Assembly (NCBI GenBank): GCA_964528095.1
Contig: CAZGSG010000052.1
Coordinates: 1-25,924 of the forward strand
Direction: 5' to 3'
DNA from: CAZGSG01 sp964528095
GTDB taxonomy: Bacteria > Bacteroidota > Bacteroidia > Chitinophagales > Chitinophagaceae
DNA: 25,924 bases
Within the stretch, counting starts at the first letter, position 1, and each line of letters opens with the position of its first letter. A program made the position numbers and the translations under genes. Positions 14,074 through 24,025 of the stretch are shown piece after piece. The notes beneath the pieces were generated by a model. It did no database searches. It worked only from the letters and a program-made list of their open reading frames with translations, and was not told the DNA's origin.

Positions 14074-14472
14074 ATGTCTACTATACGACTGCCCTTAATG
14101 TTTATTGGTTCAATAGGAGAAATGACATTGAATACACTATTCGATCTTGAAACCCCTAGTTCCTTTATAAATTCTGCTTATTTGTCCCGGATGGAAGTCC
14201 CAGTGAAACTTGGTCGCGCCAGGAAGTTGATTATTTCCGGAGACGATCATTCCATACTAATAGAAAAGGTTGTGCGGCTTGATTTTTACATTAACGACAT
14301 TCTGCTTTCTGACGAATTTTTTATAGTTCCCGGTCTTCATGAAGAAGCGATCATCGGCGCTGCTACCATGCGAAAATGGAGGATGCGACCCGATCTTTTA
14401 AACAATACTATAATCGTTGATCCAGGCGTTGCCAGGCACCAGCTTATAGAACTAAAATTTTTATTTTCATAA
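14074..14472 (+). CDS. Retropepsin-like paralogue with altered active-site motif (DLE)
   Basis: A 132-residue paralogue of the preceding protein. Aligned without gaps over the first ~124 residues it is identical at roughly 65 positions (about 52%, counted by eye). The fold-marking segments are kept: LDFYINDILLSDEFFIVPGL, EEAIIGAATMRKWR and IIVDP. The catalytic Asp24 remains, but the following Ser-Gly is Leu-Glu (FDLETPSSFIN in place of FDSGANLSCIH), so normal retropepsin catalysis is doubtful. It may be an inactive partner subunit, a regulator, or a copy drifting toward loss; its unbroken frame and conserved core argue against a pseudogene. No TAnnTTTG promoter is seen before it, so it may depend on readthrough from the first gene. 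Confidence 0.75.
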   Translation: MSTIRLPLMFIGSIGEMTLNTLFDLETPSSFINSAYLSRMEVPVKLGRARKLIISGDDHSILIEKVVRLDFYINDILLSDEFFIVPGLHEEAIIGAATMRKWRMRPDLLNNTIIVDPGVARHQLIELKFLFS

Positions 14473-14549
14473 CCCCAGGAACAAAATCCCAGGCACCTAC
14501 AACACTTAAGAACAATAAATCCCGAATCTTGAACAAAAAACCGGGCTTT

Positions 14550-16823
14550 CTAGAATGGATATCCAATACCCAGGTTAAATACAATATTCTCCCTTCTCCA
14601 TGCAGGATCGCTGAATTTGATCTGGTTGATCACCCACTGTTTTTCTTTAAGATAGGGTTTACGTAAAGGAAATGCTACGTCCAAACGAATAACCAGGAAA
14701 GAAATATCAAATCGTAATCCCGCACCTGCGCCTACCGCTAACTGCGACAGGAATTTTCCGGAGAACTTACTTCCTGGTTTCAGTGTGTCTTCATTGTATA
14801 ACCAGATATTACCCGCATCCACAAACAATGCGCCATGTACAATGCTGAAAAGTTTTGCCCTCAACTCTGTATTCAATTCTATTTTCATATCCCCTGACTG
14901 GTCAGGAAGAAAAGTAGTAGAGGTGGTGTCCTGGTATGTACCTGGCCCCAGTGACCGGCTGCGAAATGCGCGTATACTGTTGGTTCCCCCAATGAAAAAC
15001 TGTTTTACATAAGGCAGCGATAATGAATTGCCATATGGCACACCCAGGCCTACAATGATCCTGTTGGCCCAGGCTGCTTTGGATGAAAGCTTAAAATACC
15101 GCCTTACATCGCCTTCAAATTTTACGTATTGCGAAAACTGTGCATTAAAAATATTCTTTGCTTTACCATCTTTTACATTAGCCCCTGTGAGCAGACCGAT
15201 GATATTACCAGAGAGATCTATATTGCCATTCAGGTACCAACCACCGCTCATTGCAGGACGGCCCTGCAACTGGTTGTAATTATAGTTATAGTTTGACCCC
15301 AGAATAAATTGTTTCTCGACAGCCTTTAACAGCGTAGGATTTCCCTTCGCGCTATCCTCATACTCTGGTGTTATCAGTAAAGGTTGTACATAGTTGATCG
15401 CAATAGGATTAAAGAGATGTTCTTTTTGCGCGGTTTCCTTCCATCCATAACCAAAGTTTGCCTTGAAGGATTGCATGGTATACAATTTCCGCTTGTTCAA
15501 TATATCATACCCCAGCTGGATATTTGTCTTTGGCACATAACCGCCTTTGGTCTGTATATTAAAGAACGGTATCAGGAATCGTGGAAAAACAAGATTGCCC
15601 TCGATGCCTGCGCGATAGGTATTATATCCTTTCAAACGGCTGCTGTACTGCACTTCAAATCCACCAGTAGCATCAATGGAAAATAATTCGCCGCCTTTAA
15701 ATGTATTGCGATTGCGCCAACCTAATGTTAGCGATGAACCAGTCAGGTTATTGGATTTGGTATTGGCATTCACCTCCGCCCTGATCGATTTTTTTGGAAA
15801 AGGAGTGAGATAATAATATACATTCAGTTTAGGCGTGTCAATACCCGGCACCACTTCAAAACGATTCTTCACAAACTTGAAGAGATTAAGGTTTACCAGC
15901 CTGCTGATCGTTTGTCCCTGATCCGTACGGTTATAAATATCCCCCGGATCAAACTGCATGGCCTGCTCAAAAAGCCGTGGCTTATACAGTTGTCTTCTGC
16001 CACTCACCACATAATACCCTTTATAGTATTCTGCCTTTTCTTTTAATGTATCTGTAGCGGTTGAGGTTGAAGTAAGCCGGTAATTGGGGTAAATAAATAC
16101 ATCATTGATCCTGTATATTTCTTTTCCCTGGGCGGGCGTGTTAGGTTTCACCCGCAAATACATATTTACCTGGTGATTGCCGATAGTACTATCTGTTTTG
16201 ACTGTAATATTATCGGGGTCAAAAAAATAAAACCCTCTTTCTTTCAGGTAAGCTTCTATTCGTTCTCGCTCGCCTTTTATAAGGTTCAGGTCAAAAGGAT
16301 CACCCTTTTTCAAAAACGTTTTTGGCGCTGACTCGCTTATGTTTTTATTTAATACCGTACTATCAGTCGGAAACTGTACTTCGTTTATAATATACTGATC
16401 TCCGGTAATCACAGTATAAATTGCTTTTGCCATTCTTTTTTTCACTATGGTGTCTCCCTTTACCGTGGCATGGAAATAACCCTGGTTTTGTAAATTACTT
16501 TGCAACACTTTTTCATTGAACTCCAGCTTCAGATCACTTAATAAAACAGGTGGTTCCCCCAGCTTATTTTTGAATAGGCCCAGGTTATAAAAGAATAGTT
16601 TAAACCGTACGCCAAGTAGTTTCTTATTGGGATTTGGCCTGGTAAGAGCGTTTAGGTCAGAAGCAATGCTTTTTTTCTTTTTCTTACTCAACCCGGGCCC
16701 ATCTACTTTTACGGAAGCCCCTGTGTATAAAGCATCCCCTTCAGGAACCTTTTTAGTGATATTGCAGGATGCCAGCAATAGTATGCTGGCAAAAAAAAGT
16801 ATATTTTTCTTTTTAAGAAACAT
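14550..16823 (-). CDS. tamL: Translocation and assembly module lipoprotein TamL (BamA/TamA family barrel)
   Basis: A 757-residue Omp85-family protein, the Bacteroidota counterpart of TamA. It differs from TamA in being a lipoprotein: the signal sequence ends in LLASC with Cys20 as lipidation site. POTRA-like segments follow (for example the region with QGYFHATVKGDTIVKKR and the one with RIEAYLKERGFYFFDPDN). The C-terminal half is a beta-barrel with the Omp85 signature GGTNSIRAFRSRSLGPG and the terminal strand FNLGIGYPF. It should work with TamB in moving proteins or phospholipids to the outer membrane. Its ATG is separated from the tamB stop by a single base (TAATATG), so the two are co-translated. 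Length and domain order are normal. Confidence 0.92.
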   Translation of the reverse strand: MFLKKKNILFFASILLLASCNITKKVPEGDALYTGASVKVDGPGLSKKKKKSIASDLNALTRPNPNKKLLGVRFKLFFYNLGLFKNKLGEPPVLLSDLKLEFNEKVLQSNLQNQGYFHATVKGDTIVKKRMAKAIYTVITGDQYIINEVQFPTDSTVLNKNISESAPKTFLKKGDPFDLNLIKGERERIEAYLKERGFYFFDPDNITVKTDSTIGNHQVNMYLRVKPNTPAQGKEIYRINDVFIYPNYRLTSTSTATDTLKEKAEYYKGYYVVSGRRQLYKPRLFEQAMQFDPGDIYNRTDQGQTISRLVNLNLFKFVKNRFEVVPGIDTPKLNVYYYLTPFPKKSIRAEVNANTKSNNLTGSSLTLGWRNRNTFKGGELFSIDATGGFEVQYSSRLKGYNTYRAGIEGNLVFPRFLIPFFNIQTKGGYVPKTNIQLGYDILNKRKLYTMQSFKANFGYGWKETAQKEHLFNPIAINYVQPLLITPEYEDSAKGNPTLLKAVEKQFILGSNYNYNYNQLQGRPAMSGGWYLNGNIDLSGNIIGLLTGANVKDGKAKNIFNAQFSQYVKFEGDVRRYFKLSSKAAWANRIIVGLGVPYGNSLSLPYVKQFFIGGTNSIRAFRSRSLGPGTYQDTTSTTFLPDQSGDMKIELNTELRAKLFSIVHGALFVDAGNIWLYNEDTLKPGSKFSGKFLSQLAVGAGAGLRFDISFLVIRLDVAFPLRKPYLKEKQWVINQIKFSDPAWRRENIVFNLGIGYPF

Positions 16824-16824
16824 A

Positions 16825-19800
16825 TTAATTATTACCGGAGTCTTTTTTTGTTGTTGTTGTTGAGGCAGGCGGCGCTACCTTTTCTTTTTGCTTCGATTTT
16901 TCATTTTCGTCGGTGACTTGCTGGCGTCTCAATCTTTGCGCCTCTCTTGCTTTTTTAGACATAAATATGTCGCGAAACCTGTTATAGTCGATCGTAATAA
17001 TAAATCCTACTCCTGTCTCAATCACATAACCATCGATTACTCCCTGGTATTCGTTTTTCCGATAGGCACGCAGCAGATACCGGTTATCCTTACTTAACCT
17101 ATAGTCAAGTGCTACATTACCCGCGATATTACTGGCCTGCTGATTGGAGTTTTGGGGGCCTTCCAATTCAAAATTGCTGCCGATAGATACAGTAAGCCTG
17201 TCATTCAGTAGTTTCTTTGATAAGCCAACATTCAGATCCGTCCGGTCTTTGCGGGAACCTGTAGTATAATCTTCTGAAGACATTACATCAAAATTGAGGT
17301 CTACACCTTTTACCAGGTCATCGGCCAGTTTGTTCAATTGTTCTGTCAATAATTTGCTGGCGCTCTGTCGTGCCAGTGTGCCAGCTGTAGGCGCACTGCC
17401 GCTGGAGTTGAATGGGTTGTCTGCAACAAACCTGTTCAACAGCAATAAAGAAAAAACCTGTTTGTCCAGTTCCCCGGGTTCCTGTCTTAACTGATCGAGT
17501 TTGGTGCGTACAGTAGAAATGATGTCCCCGGAAACAACATAACTTTTATTATCCGGCAATACGATATCGAAGGAAATATCTGGTTGCAATAGTTTTCCTT
17601 CCATTTTCAGAAAGACCTCAAAGGGTAATTTTTGCAGGTAGGTATTTCGCTGAGATGCTGTCATGCTCGCATCCAGCTGATTTTTTACCAGGTCAAGCGG
17701 CGCCGTATTCGCAACATATTTTGCCGTGATGTCGACATTCGCTTTTGTCGGCTCACCTTCCCAGATGATCTTACTACCTTTCTCAATATTAAATTTACGT
17801 TTGAGTAAGTTGAATGTAAGATCATATGAACCTTCTTCCAGCTCATAAGAACCTGTTAGTGTCACATCTCCGGCGGGGTTAATTCCTGCATTCAGTGAAG
17901 CTTCCCCTTTTACATTCAGAAAATCACCATTACCTTCATCAATTACAAGGCTAAATTCTGCCTCCTTATTTACTTCTACATTCACAGAAATATCCATTCC
18001 CGTAATAGCAGATGTGTTCATTGAATCGTATGATGCCATAAACAGCGAATCGCTTAATGGCGCATCCATGTCTACAAACTCTACAATCCCTTCCCGCTCT
18101 ACCACGCCCGGCTCCTGTTGCGGAAGCACTACGGTCATCTTGGTTTTGTCATTGATCACCAGGCGGCCATCTACCGCTGGTGCGGCCTCTGTTCCTTTTA
18201 TCCGAAGGTTAGTATTAAAGTAGAGCTGTCCATAAAAAAGTTTATTGTCTTTTTTGGTACTGTTCAGCGCCCTGAAATTGTTTGCTTTTAAACCAAGATC
18301 AAATTTGTAATTGCTGAAATTAGTGGTAGCGGCTGTTCCGTCTATAAAAAGTGAATTTTGTGCGGAGTCTTTTATTTCGAACTGGTTAAACTTTATACCT
18401 TCTTTATCTACAATCAATTTTTCGTTGTCGATGGTGAAATAGCTATTTAGCATACTCAGGTTGAACGCTGCTTTATTAAAGTTTAATGCGCCATCTACCT
18501 GTGGTTTGGCAATCGTACCCGTGATGTCAAACTTGCCATTCACCGACCCTGAAGCCTGCCTGATAGCACCACCGGAAAAGGCCTGCGCTGTAGCCATTGG
18601 CATTTCCTTTATATCCAGATCAAAGTCAAAATTGCTATCGCCGGCTTTTAAATAATAATTACCTGCAAGCTTCACATCATTGCCACGGCCACTGATCGTT
18701 ACATCTGCCGCATACGTATCTTTTACCTTGTTATCTACAAGGATATGCATATTGCCCACCGTATCATTTCGCAGGCTCAGGTCATTGATCGTAAGGTCTC
18801 CTACAAAAACAGGTTCATTGGTGAGATTATTGAGTGTTGCTTTTCCATTCAGTGTACCATTCACCAATGTTGAGTCTGTTTGTACAAACCCTGTGAGCGT
18901 AGCCAGCTTGAATCCTTTAAACTCAACATCCATCGGCGCATCACCTTTTGTGTTGGCACTGTTGATACTCAGCTGCTGTCCACTTTTACTCAATATAAAA
19001 TTCCTGGCGTTTAGCCCTTCTTTCGCAATAATAAATTTGTTACTATCTGCTATATTCCAGCTATCGTAATTCAGTAATAAACTATCCGGCTTCAATGATA
19101 CTACATAATCTCCCTGCTGGGGTTGTTCAAAAAGCCCTTTAAGATTGTATTTATCTTTTGAATTTTTATCCTTGATATTTATACCGAAATCTATCTTGTT
19201 ATTTGCAAGGGAAGCCACCACAGTAGTATTATCTAACTCTATGCTTGTTCCACTTTTTACCTGCTTTACAGTAGCTTTTACAGCAATGGCGCTATCACCG
19301 GTGGTACCCGCCACCACTTGCAGATCGCGGACCTGGTTGGTCCCCATATCAATAGAAGGAGCTTTTATCCTGGCATTCCAGCCAGAGGAGTCTGAAAAAT
19401 GGCTGTTGATGGTAATAGAGTCCATTCGTTGCAAAGCCGGTACAAATACTTTTAGTGCAGGATTATCAACAACGAATGCATTGAAGGTAAAGTTATAAGG
19501 CGCTTCGCCAGCTTTCATTAACGAGTCGCCGCCTGCCACGGCGAAATAAGGATGAATTGCTTTTTGAATAATATTCCCTAATTGGGTGAGTTTATATTTT
19601 CCCTGGAGTTGTGCATTGATCACATCGCTGCTGAGGTAAGCATAATGTCCGATACTATCTGTTTTCCCTGCTATCAGGGATAATGTATCCAGTTTCAACC
19701 GCTGCTGATCATTAACCAGCAATGATTGCGTGATCATCAGTTTACCTTCCAGTTCATCAGGATCTGTAATCGGAAAATCTGCTTCAATCTTTCCCCTGTA

Positions 19801-21984
19801 TACCATTACACCAGGCGTAAGATGCAATGGTTCGGTTTTTATGCTATCGATCATCGCATTCAATTTAACTGCCGGGAATTCTTTTGAAAGATCCGCTGTA
19901 GCATTTAATGCAAAATGAATATTGGGATCAATCATTCCTGCGTCAACCGTCGCCTGCTGGTTAGCTATACTCCCTTTTACAAGAAGATCCTTATAGTTAT
20001 ATTTTTTAAAAACCGCTGATTGAATTTTTCCATCAAATACTGCATTGGCTGTTTTAGGATCAACGCCCTTTCCCTTTGCTGTTAATGTTGCTGTGACAGG
20101 GCCATAGGTTTCTTTGTCCTGTAAGATAGTGCCGATATCAAGCGATCTTGTCTGTATCGTTGCGTCGTATCGCATTTGCTGCATATCGGTAAACTGCTGC
20201 AATTTCCCTTTTATCGTGGCTCCGCCGAGATCTGTATTCATAACCAGGTCGGTGTTCAACTCATTTGTATTACCTGCAATGCGCCCGCTTACCGCAAAAC
20301 TTCCGGGCAGGGTTATATTCTGTGGCAGGCTGTTCTTTGGTAAAAATAAATTGATATCCCTGCGAGAACTGCTGATGTTTTTTATAACAAGGTTTGCATT
20401 GAGCTTATTCATATCCGGCAGGCCGGCCAGGCTTCCACTCAGGTCTATCTTTGTATCCTTCAAGCCAGTAATCTGCATCGCCTCGATCTGTAAATCTGTT
20501 ACTCTGCCCCTGATACGACTATTGAGATACCATATTGTATTGGGATCTGCAAAAGCTGGTTGTTTCCGGAGGTCAGGAACAAATGTCAACACATCCTTCA
20601 CCAGTATCCGGCTTTTATCAAGATCCAGGTCTAGTTCCATGTTCCCGATATCCTTGCTTAGTGCGCCGATAGAATCATATCGTATCAGTATACTTTTCTT
20701 TAATTCCGTTCCCGGAGTTTTAAGGTAAAGGTCTTTTAAATAAGATTGGTTATTGGCATAAAGGAAATCTGTTGTTAGCGCCTGTAATACAAAGCCGCTT
20801 TGTTCATTAAAGTTTCCCTGGGTGATCTTTGCTGCAATGGAATCGTTATTGAATATAAAATCACTTGCTTTAAGTGTGAGGCTATCTACTTTCAGGTGTG
20901 CATAGTCCATTCCTGTTTTTTGCCTCACGCTATTGTCATTATCAAATTGCAGGTTATTGTTGATAAGCCCGATCGAAGAAGTCTTTATTCTCCAACCAGC
21001 ATCCGCCTGGCTGGCCATTTCCTGTTCCACTTCATTCTCTACTACTTTCGCTTCCTGTTTTTTCCCGAGTTTAATAGCTGCTATTGTATTCTCCAGTGTC
21101 ACATTATCCAGGTCAATTATGCGATTGACAAGATCGATTTTTGTAGGTTTTACATTTAGCCTACCCAGGTCGAGAGATGAGTATGTCATTGACACATCAT
21201 TTCGATAGTCCAGTTTTATTTTTTTTAAATCCACTTCTTTAAAATCCAATTGCAGGCTGATCGGCTCCTTTGCTTCAGCCATATCTTTTTCTACCGGATC
21301 AGGTGTAGACAATGGCTTGGTCTGGTATATCCTTGCTGTTAGTCCATCAATATTGGTGATTGGCACATTGAATCGCTGGTGATCAAGATCAAACCGGTCG
21401 ATCTTTGTATCGAAGTGTGTAAGCCAGAGTTCAGCATCGTTGCCAGTCACTACATCTTTGTATACAACACGGATATTATCCAGCATCACTTTTTTTATAT
21501 CGATAGGAGTTGAAGAAGATGCCGTATCCGCCGGATCTTTAACAGACGGCTCTTTGGAACTGAATGCATCGATAATAAATTGAAAATTGTAGCTCGTGTC
21601 CGGCAGTTCCCTTTTCACCTTTGCCGTGATATCTTTTAACTGTAATTGGTTTACTGTAATATCACCATTGAAAATGATATCCAGTAAGGCGATATCAACT
21701 TTAATGCTTCCTCCGTATAACAGGGTGTCTTTATGCTGGTCTTCGATATAAATTCCTTCCAGCACTACTTTTTTTGGAAGACCAATCGCTATTTTATCAA
21801 CCCGTACAGTTGTGTGTAATTTGTTTTCCAGGTAGGCGACCGCTTTTTTGCGGATAAAGTTCTGAACCGGAGGCGTCAGGATCAATACCACAATCAATAT
21901 AAAAAACAGGAAAATAAACAGAATAGTTTTTACAACTATCCGCCCCACCCGTTTCCAGATATTTTTCTTTTTTGGCTGATCCAT
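16825..21984 (-). CDS. tamB: Translocation/assembly module TamB domain protein (AsmA-like)
   Basis: A 1719-residue protein with a single N-terminal membrane anchor (about residues 16-38, TILFIFLFFILIVVLIL) and a very long periplasmic part of repeated beta strands. This is the layout of TamB/YhdP-type bridge proteins, which form a hydrophobic groove from inner to outer membrane for lipid transport. Near the C-terminus is the TamB domain (DUF490), with GSYELEEGSYDLTFNLLKRKF and GSKIIWEGEPTKANVDITAKY; later strands contain GLSKKLLNDRLTVSIGSNF. The end is Lys- and Thr-rich and partly encoded by a short TTG run (16848-16862). It is the first gene of the tamB-tamL pair. An AsmA-like N-terminal region is visible from KVVLEGIYIEDQHKDTLLYGG. 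Confidence 0.92.
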   Translation of the reverse strand: MDQPKKKNIWKRVGRIVVKTILFIFLFFILIVVLILTPPVQNFIRKKAVAYLENKLHTTVRVDKIAIGLPKKVVLEGIYIEDQHKDTLLYGGSIKVDIALLDIIFNGDITVNQLQLKDITAKVKRELPDTSYNFQFIIDAFSSKEPSVKDPADTASSSTPIDIKKVMLDNIRVVYKDVVTGNDAELWLTHFDTKIDRFDLDHQRFNVPITNIDGLTARIYQTKPLSTPDPVEKDMAEAKEPISLQLDFKEVDLKKIKLDYRNDVSMTYSSLDLGRLNVKPTKIDLVNRIIDLDNVTLENTIAAIKLGKKQEAKVVENEVEQEMASQADAGWRIKTSSIGLINNNLQFDNDNSVRQKTGMDYAHLKVDSLTLKASDFIFNNDSIAAKITQGNFNEQSGFVLQALTTDFLYANNQSYLKDLYLKTPGTELKKSILIRYDSIGALSKDIGNMELDLDLDKSRILVKDVLTFVPDLRKQPAFADPNTIWYLNSRIRGRVTDLQIEAMQITGLKDTKIDLSGSLAGLPDMNKLNANLVIKNISSSRRDINLFLPKNSLPQNITLPGSFAVSGRIAGNTNELNTDLVMNTDLGGATIKGKLQQFTDMQQMRYDATIQTRSLDIGTILQDKETYGPVTATLTAKGKGVDPKTANAVFDGKIQSAVFKKYNYKDLLVKGSIANQQATVDAGMIDPNIHFALNATADLSKEFPAVKLNAMIDSIKTEPLHLTPGVMVYRGKIEADFPITDPDELEGKLMITQSLLVNDQQRLKLDTLSLIAGKTDSIGHYAYLSSDVINAQLQGKYKLTQLGNIIQKAIHPYFAVAGGDSLMKAGEAPYNFTFNAFVVDNPALKVFVPALQRMDSITINSHFSDSSGWNARIKAPSIDMGTNQVRDLQVVAGTTGDSAIAVKATVKQVKSGTSIELDNTTVVASLANNKIDFGINIKDKNSKDKYNLKGLFEQPQQGDYVVSLKPDSLLLNYDSWNIADSNKFIIAKEGLNARNFILSKSGQQLSINSANTKGDAPMDVEFKGFKLATLTGFVQTDSTLVNGTLNGKATLNNLTNEPVFVGDLTINDLSLRNDTVGNMHILVDNKVKDTYAADVTISGRGNDVKLAGNYYLKAGDSNFDFDLDIKEMPMATAQAFSGGAIRQASGSVNGKFDITGTIAKPQVDGALNFNKAAFNLSMLNSYFTIDNEKLIVDKEGIKFNQFEIKDSAQNSLFIDGTAATTNFSNYKFDLGLKANNFRALNSTKKDNKLFYGQLYFNTNLRIKGTEAAPAVDGRLVINDKTKMTVVLPQQEPGVVEREGIVEFVDMDAPLSDSLFMASYDSMNTSAITGMDISVNVEVNKEAEFSLVIDEGNGDFLNVKGEASLNAGINPAGDVTLTGSYELEEGSYDLTFNLLKRKFNIEKGSKIIWEGEPTKANVDITAKYVANTAPLDLVKNQLDASMTASQRNTYLQKLPFEVFLKMEGKLLQPDISFDIVLPDNKSYVVSGDIISTVRTKLDQLRQEPGELDKQVFSLLLLNRFVADNPFNSSGSAPTAGTLARQSASKLLTEQLNKLADDLVKGVDLNFDVMSSEDYTTGSRKDRTDLNVGLSKKLLNDRLTVSIGSNFELEGPQNSNQQASNIAGNVALDYRLSKDNRYLLRAYRKNEYQGVIDGYVIETGVGFIITIDYNRFRDIFMSKKAREAQRLRRQQVTDENEKSKQKEKVAPPASTTTTKKDSGNN

Positions 21985-22302
21985 TTAGTTCGTGAAGTAT
22001 CCAGGGTTTTGGATTAATAACTCATTCATTGTTAGGTAATAGAAAATATCGTGCTATAAAATATAAGGTACGGCAAAAAGACAAACTGTGGCCAAAATTA
22101 CCCAAACAAAGAGGAAAGCTCTTTTAGGATGGCAATTCCATGGATTTTTCCGGTTTAAAGAGGAGAAAAGCTGTCATTTTCTTTAATAGAATTTTTTATA
22201 AAACCCTGCCGGCAATTTTCCAGGCCAGCTGGTCGCAGATAGTTGATTTTGAAACAGTTTCATTTCACCTGCATTTCATATCTTGCTTTTTAAATAATTG
22301 CT
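21985..22302. other. Divergent intergenic region between tamB and fabH
   Basis: 318 bases with no convincing gene. On the minus strand TAATTTTG (22100-22093) matches TAnnTTTG and could serve tamB with a leader of about 100 bases, but no correctly spaced TTTG is seen. On the plus strand TATCTTGC (22279-22286), a one-base-short -7-like element, lies 16 bases before the fabH ATG. A palindrome TGAAAC-A-GTTTCA (22250-22262) lies upstream of it and could be a regulator site. The 74-codon frame at 22140-22364 overlaps fabH and has no recognisable pattern. Confidence 0.5.
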
Positions 22303-23355
22303 ATGCCTCTTTCAAAAATTGCCGGGATCGGAATGTATGTACCGCAAAATGTAGTAACAAATAACGATCTCCTCAAATATATGGATACGAGCGACGAATG
22401 GATCCAGGAAAGGACTGGTATTAAAGAACGCAGGTATGCCCATCGTACGGAAGAAACAACGGCTACCATGGGAGTTGAGGCTGCAAAGATTGCTATTGAA
22501 CGGGCGGGCATCACAGCGCAGGATATTGATTTTATCATCTTTGCTACGCTCTCTCCTGATTATTATTTTCCTGGCTGTGGAGTACTCGTGCAACGTGCTA
22601 TGAAAATGAAAGAGATTGGCGCACTTGATGTACGCAACCAGTGTAGCGGGTTTATTTATGCATTGAGTATTGCAGATCAGTTTATCAAAACTGGCATGTA
22701 TAAAAATATTCTTGTGATCGGAAGTGAGAAACATTCTTTCGGTCTCGACTTCAGCACCCGCGGCAGAAATGTGTCAGTGATATTCGGAGACGGTGCAGGT
22801 GCCGTCGTATTACAGCCAACAGAAGCAAAGGGCCAGGGCATCTTATCTACCCACCTGCATAGTGATGGGGAAAGCGCTGAAATATTAGCCATGTTTAATC
22901 CGGGTACGCATGCGAACCATTGGAATAACGGACAGGTATTGGCTAATTTCAATGAAGCAGAAATCGGGCAGATGTTCTTTAGTCATGAAATGATTGATAA
23001 GGCCCAGGTATTTCCCAATATGGACGGACCTGCAGTATTTAAAAAAGCAGTCGTTAAATTTCCTGAAGTTATTATGGAAGCATTATCCGCTAATGGCCTT
23101 CAACCTGCTGATATTAATTTGCTGATCCCACACCAGGCCAATCTTCGCATTGCACAATTCGTGCAGCAAAAACTTGGATTAAGCGATGAGCAGGTTTATA
23201 ACAATATCCAACGATACGGTAATACAACGGCGGCTTCCGTTCCCATCGCTTTATGCGAAGCCTGGGAACAGGGCAAAGTAAAAGCCGGCGATCTGGTTTG
23301 CCTGGCCGCATTCGGAAGTGGTTTTACCTGGGGAAGCGCTTTGTTGAAATGGTGA
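22303..23355 (+). CDS. fabH: 3-oxoacyl-ACP synthase III (KAS III)
   Basis: FabH condenses acetyl- or branched acyl-CoA with malonyl-ACP to start fatty acid synthesis; in Bacteroidota it commonly takes branched primers. The 350 residues hold the catalytic triad in order: Cys114 in DVRNQCSGFIYA, His277 in IPHQANLRIA and Asn307 in RYGNTTAAS, plus the C-terminal FGSGFTWGS. The N-terminus is typical (GIGMYVPQNVVTN, DTSDEWIQERTGI). It is about 30 residues longer than the E. coli enzyme because of an insertion around residues 190-245 (FNPGTHANHWNNG...), a form seen in Bacteroidota. It stands alone here, away from other fab genes, so it may be an extra KAS III; the housekeeping role is the default reading. 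Confidence 0.93.
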   Translation: MPLSKIAGIGMYVPQNVVTNNDLLKYMDTSDEWIQERTGIKERRYAHRTEETTATMGVEAAKIAIERAGITAQDIDFIIFATLSPDYYFPGCGVLVQRAMKMKEIGALDVRNQCSGFIYALSIADQFIKTGMYKNILVIGSEKHSFGLDFSTRGRNVSVIFGDGAGAVVLQPTEAKGQGILSTHLHSDGESAEILAMFNPGTHANHWNNGQVLANFNEAEIGQMFFSHEMIDKAQVFPNMDGPAVFKKAVVKFPEVIMEALSANGLQPADINLLIPHQANLRIAQFVQQKLGLSDEQVYNNIQRYGNTTAASVPIALCEAWEQGKVKAGDLVCLAAFGSGFTWGSALLKW

Positions 23356-23551
23356 TCGCCGATCGCGGAGAAGTAAAAATGCAAAATTAAAAATTAAAAA
23401 ATAGTTCCCGTTATGGGTAAATAACTCCGGTTTTAAATTTATCCAACCTGATTTAAACTGTCGTAGGCCCTGGTAATAGTGAATTAACATTTCCCATGCA
23501 AAAAGGCTGCGCTGTCTGCAACGCTTGGCCTGCTATTAACAGTCATAAGTA

Positions 23552-23559
23552 TATCTTTA
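23552..23559 (+). promoter_or_regulatory. Possible -7 element for the 146-residue protein and lipid kinase
   Basis: TATCTTTA differs from TAnnTTTG only at the last base and ends 22 bases before the ATG at 23582. No well-spaced TTTG is found. It lies in a 226-base spacer after fabH that otherwise shows only A-rich sequence and no gene. Confidence 0.4.
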
Positions 23560-23581
23560 CGTTCTCAATCATACTAGGATC

Positions 23582-24022
23582 ATGAAAACATATATATTCG
23601 GCATACTGGCAATCATTGCTTCTTTCAGTTTAAATGCGCAATCATTGGAAAAAACAGATACCTGGACTATTTCACTGAATAAAAAGATCATTCTCAGCAC
23701 GAGCAATGAAGATGAAACGACCAATACAAAAAAAATACAGCGGTCGGCACTCACTAAAAAAGCAGCTTTCCTGGATATAAAATACACCCAGGGACGGGTA
23801 CGTACGGGGTGGGATCGTTCTATCACCTTCTATGACGAAAATGATGCTGAATTGCTGAGTAAAAGCATCAAAGCTGACCTTAAACTAAACAGTAAGGAGA
23901 TGAAAAAGATCGCAGCAGCGGGTAAGAAAATTAAAATATATACTATTGCTGTACCATCAGATCCTAAAATAGCCGCTACAGTTCGCGTACGCAGAGTACA
24001 TTTGTGTACACTTGAACTGTAA
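23582..24022 (+). CDS. Small secreted protein of unknown function
   Basis: 146 residues with a clear signal peptide (residues 1-19, cleavage near LNAQS). The mature part is about 125 residues, basic and strand-rich, with TWTISLNKKIILSTSNED at its start, a Lys-rich middle (SKSIKADLKLNSKEMKKIAAAGKK split over adjacent segments) and VRVRRVHLCTLEL at the end. I do not recognise a family. Three bases separate its stop from the lipid kinase ATG, so the two are almost certainly one transcript. A structural or binding role in the periplasm is possible but not supported by motif evidence. Signal peptide, clean start and operon position make it a real gene. Confidence 0.75.
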   Translation: MKTYIFGILAIIASFSLNAQSLEKTDTWTISLNKKIILSTSNEDETTNTKKIQRSALTKKAAFLDIKYTQGRVRTGWDRSITFYDENDAELLSKSIKADLKLNSKEMKKIAAAGKKIKIYTIAVPSDPKIAATVRVRRVHLCTLEL

Positions 24023-24025
24023 AGA

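Noticed and set aside
13559..14472. Toxin-antitoxin reading of the two small tandem genes
   Set aside because: The two proteins are paralogues of the same fold with a 92-base gap, and neither resembles a known toxin or antitoxin.
14500..14549. Possible terminator after tamL with CCGGG and an A/T run
   Set aside because: Only a 4-base stem with a large loop could be formed, too weak to call.
16848..16862. Short TTG tandem run as a possible phase-variable repeat
   Set aside because: It is a triplet repeat inside tamB near its end, so length change would only alter a Thr run and could not shift frame.
20114..20728. 204-codon frame opposite tamB
   Set aside because: It is antisense to a continuous, well-supported tamB reading frame and has no family signature.
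22140..22364. 74-codon plus-strand frame before fabH
   Set aside because: It overlaps the true fabH start in another frame and shows no recognisable pattern.
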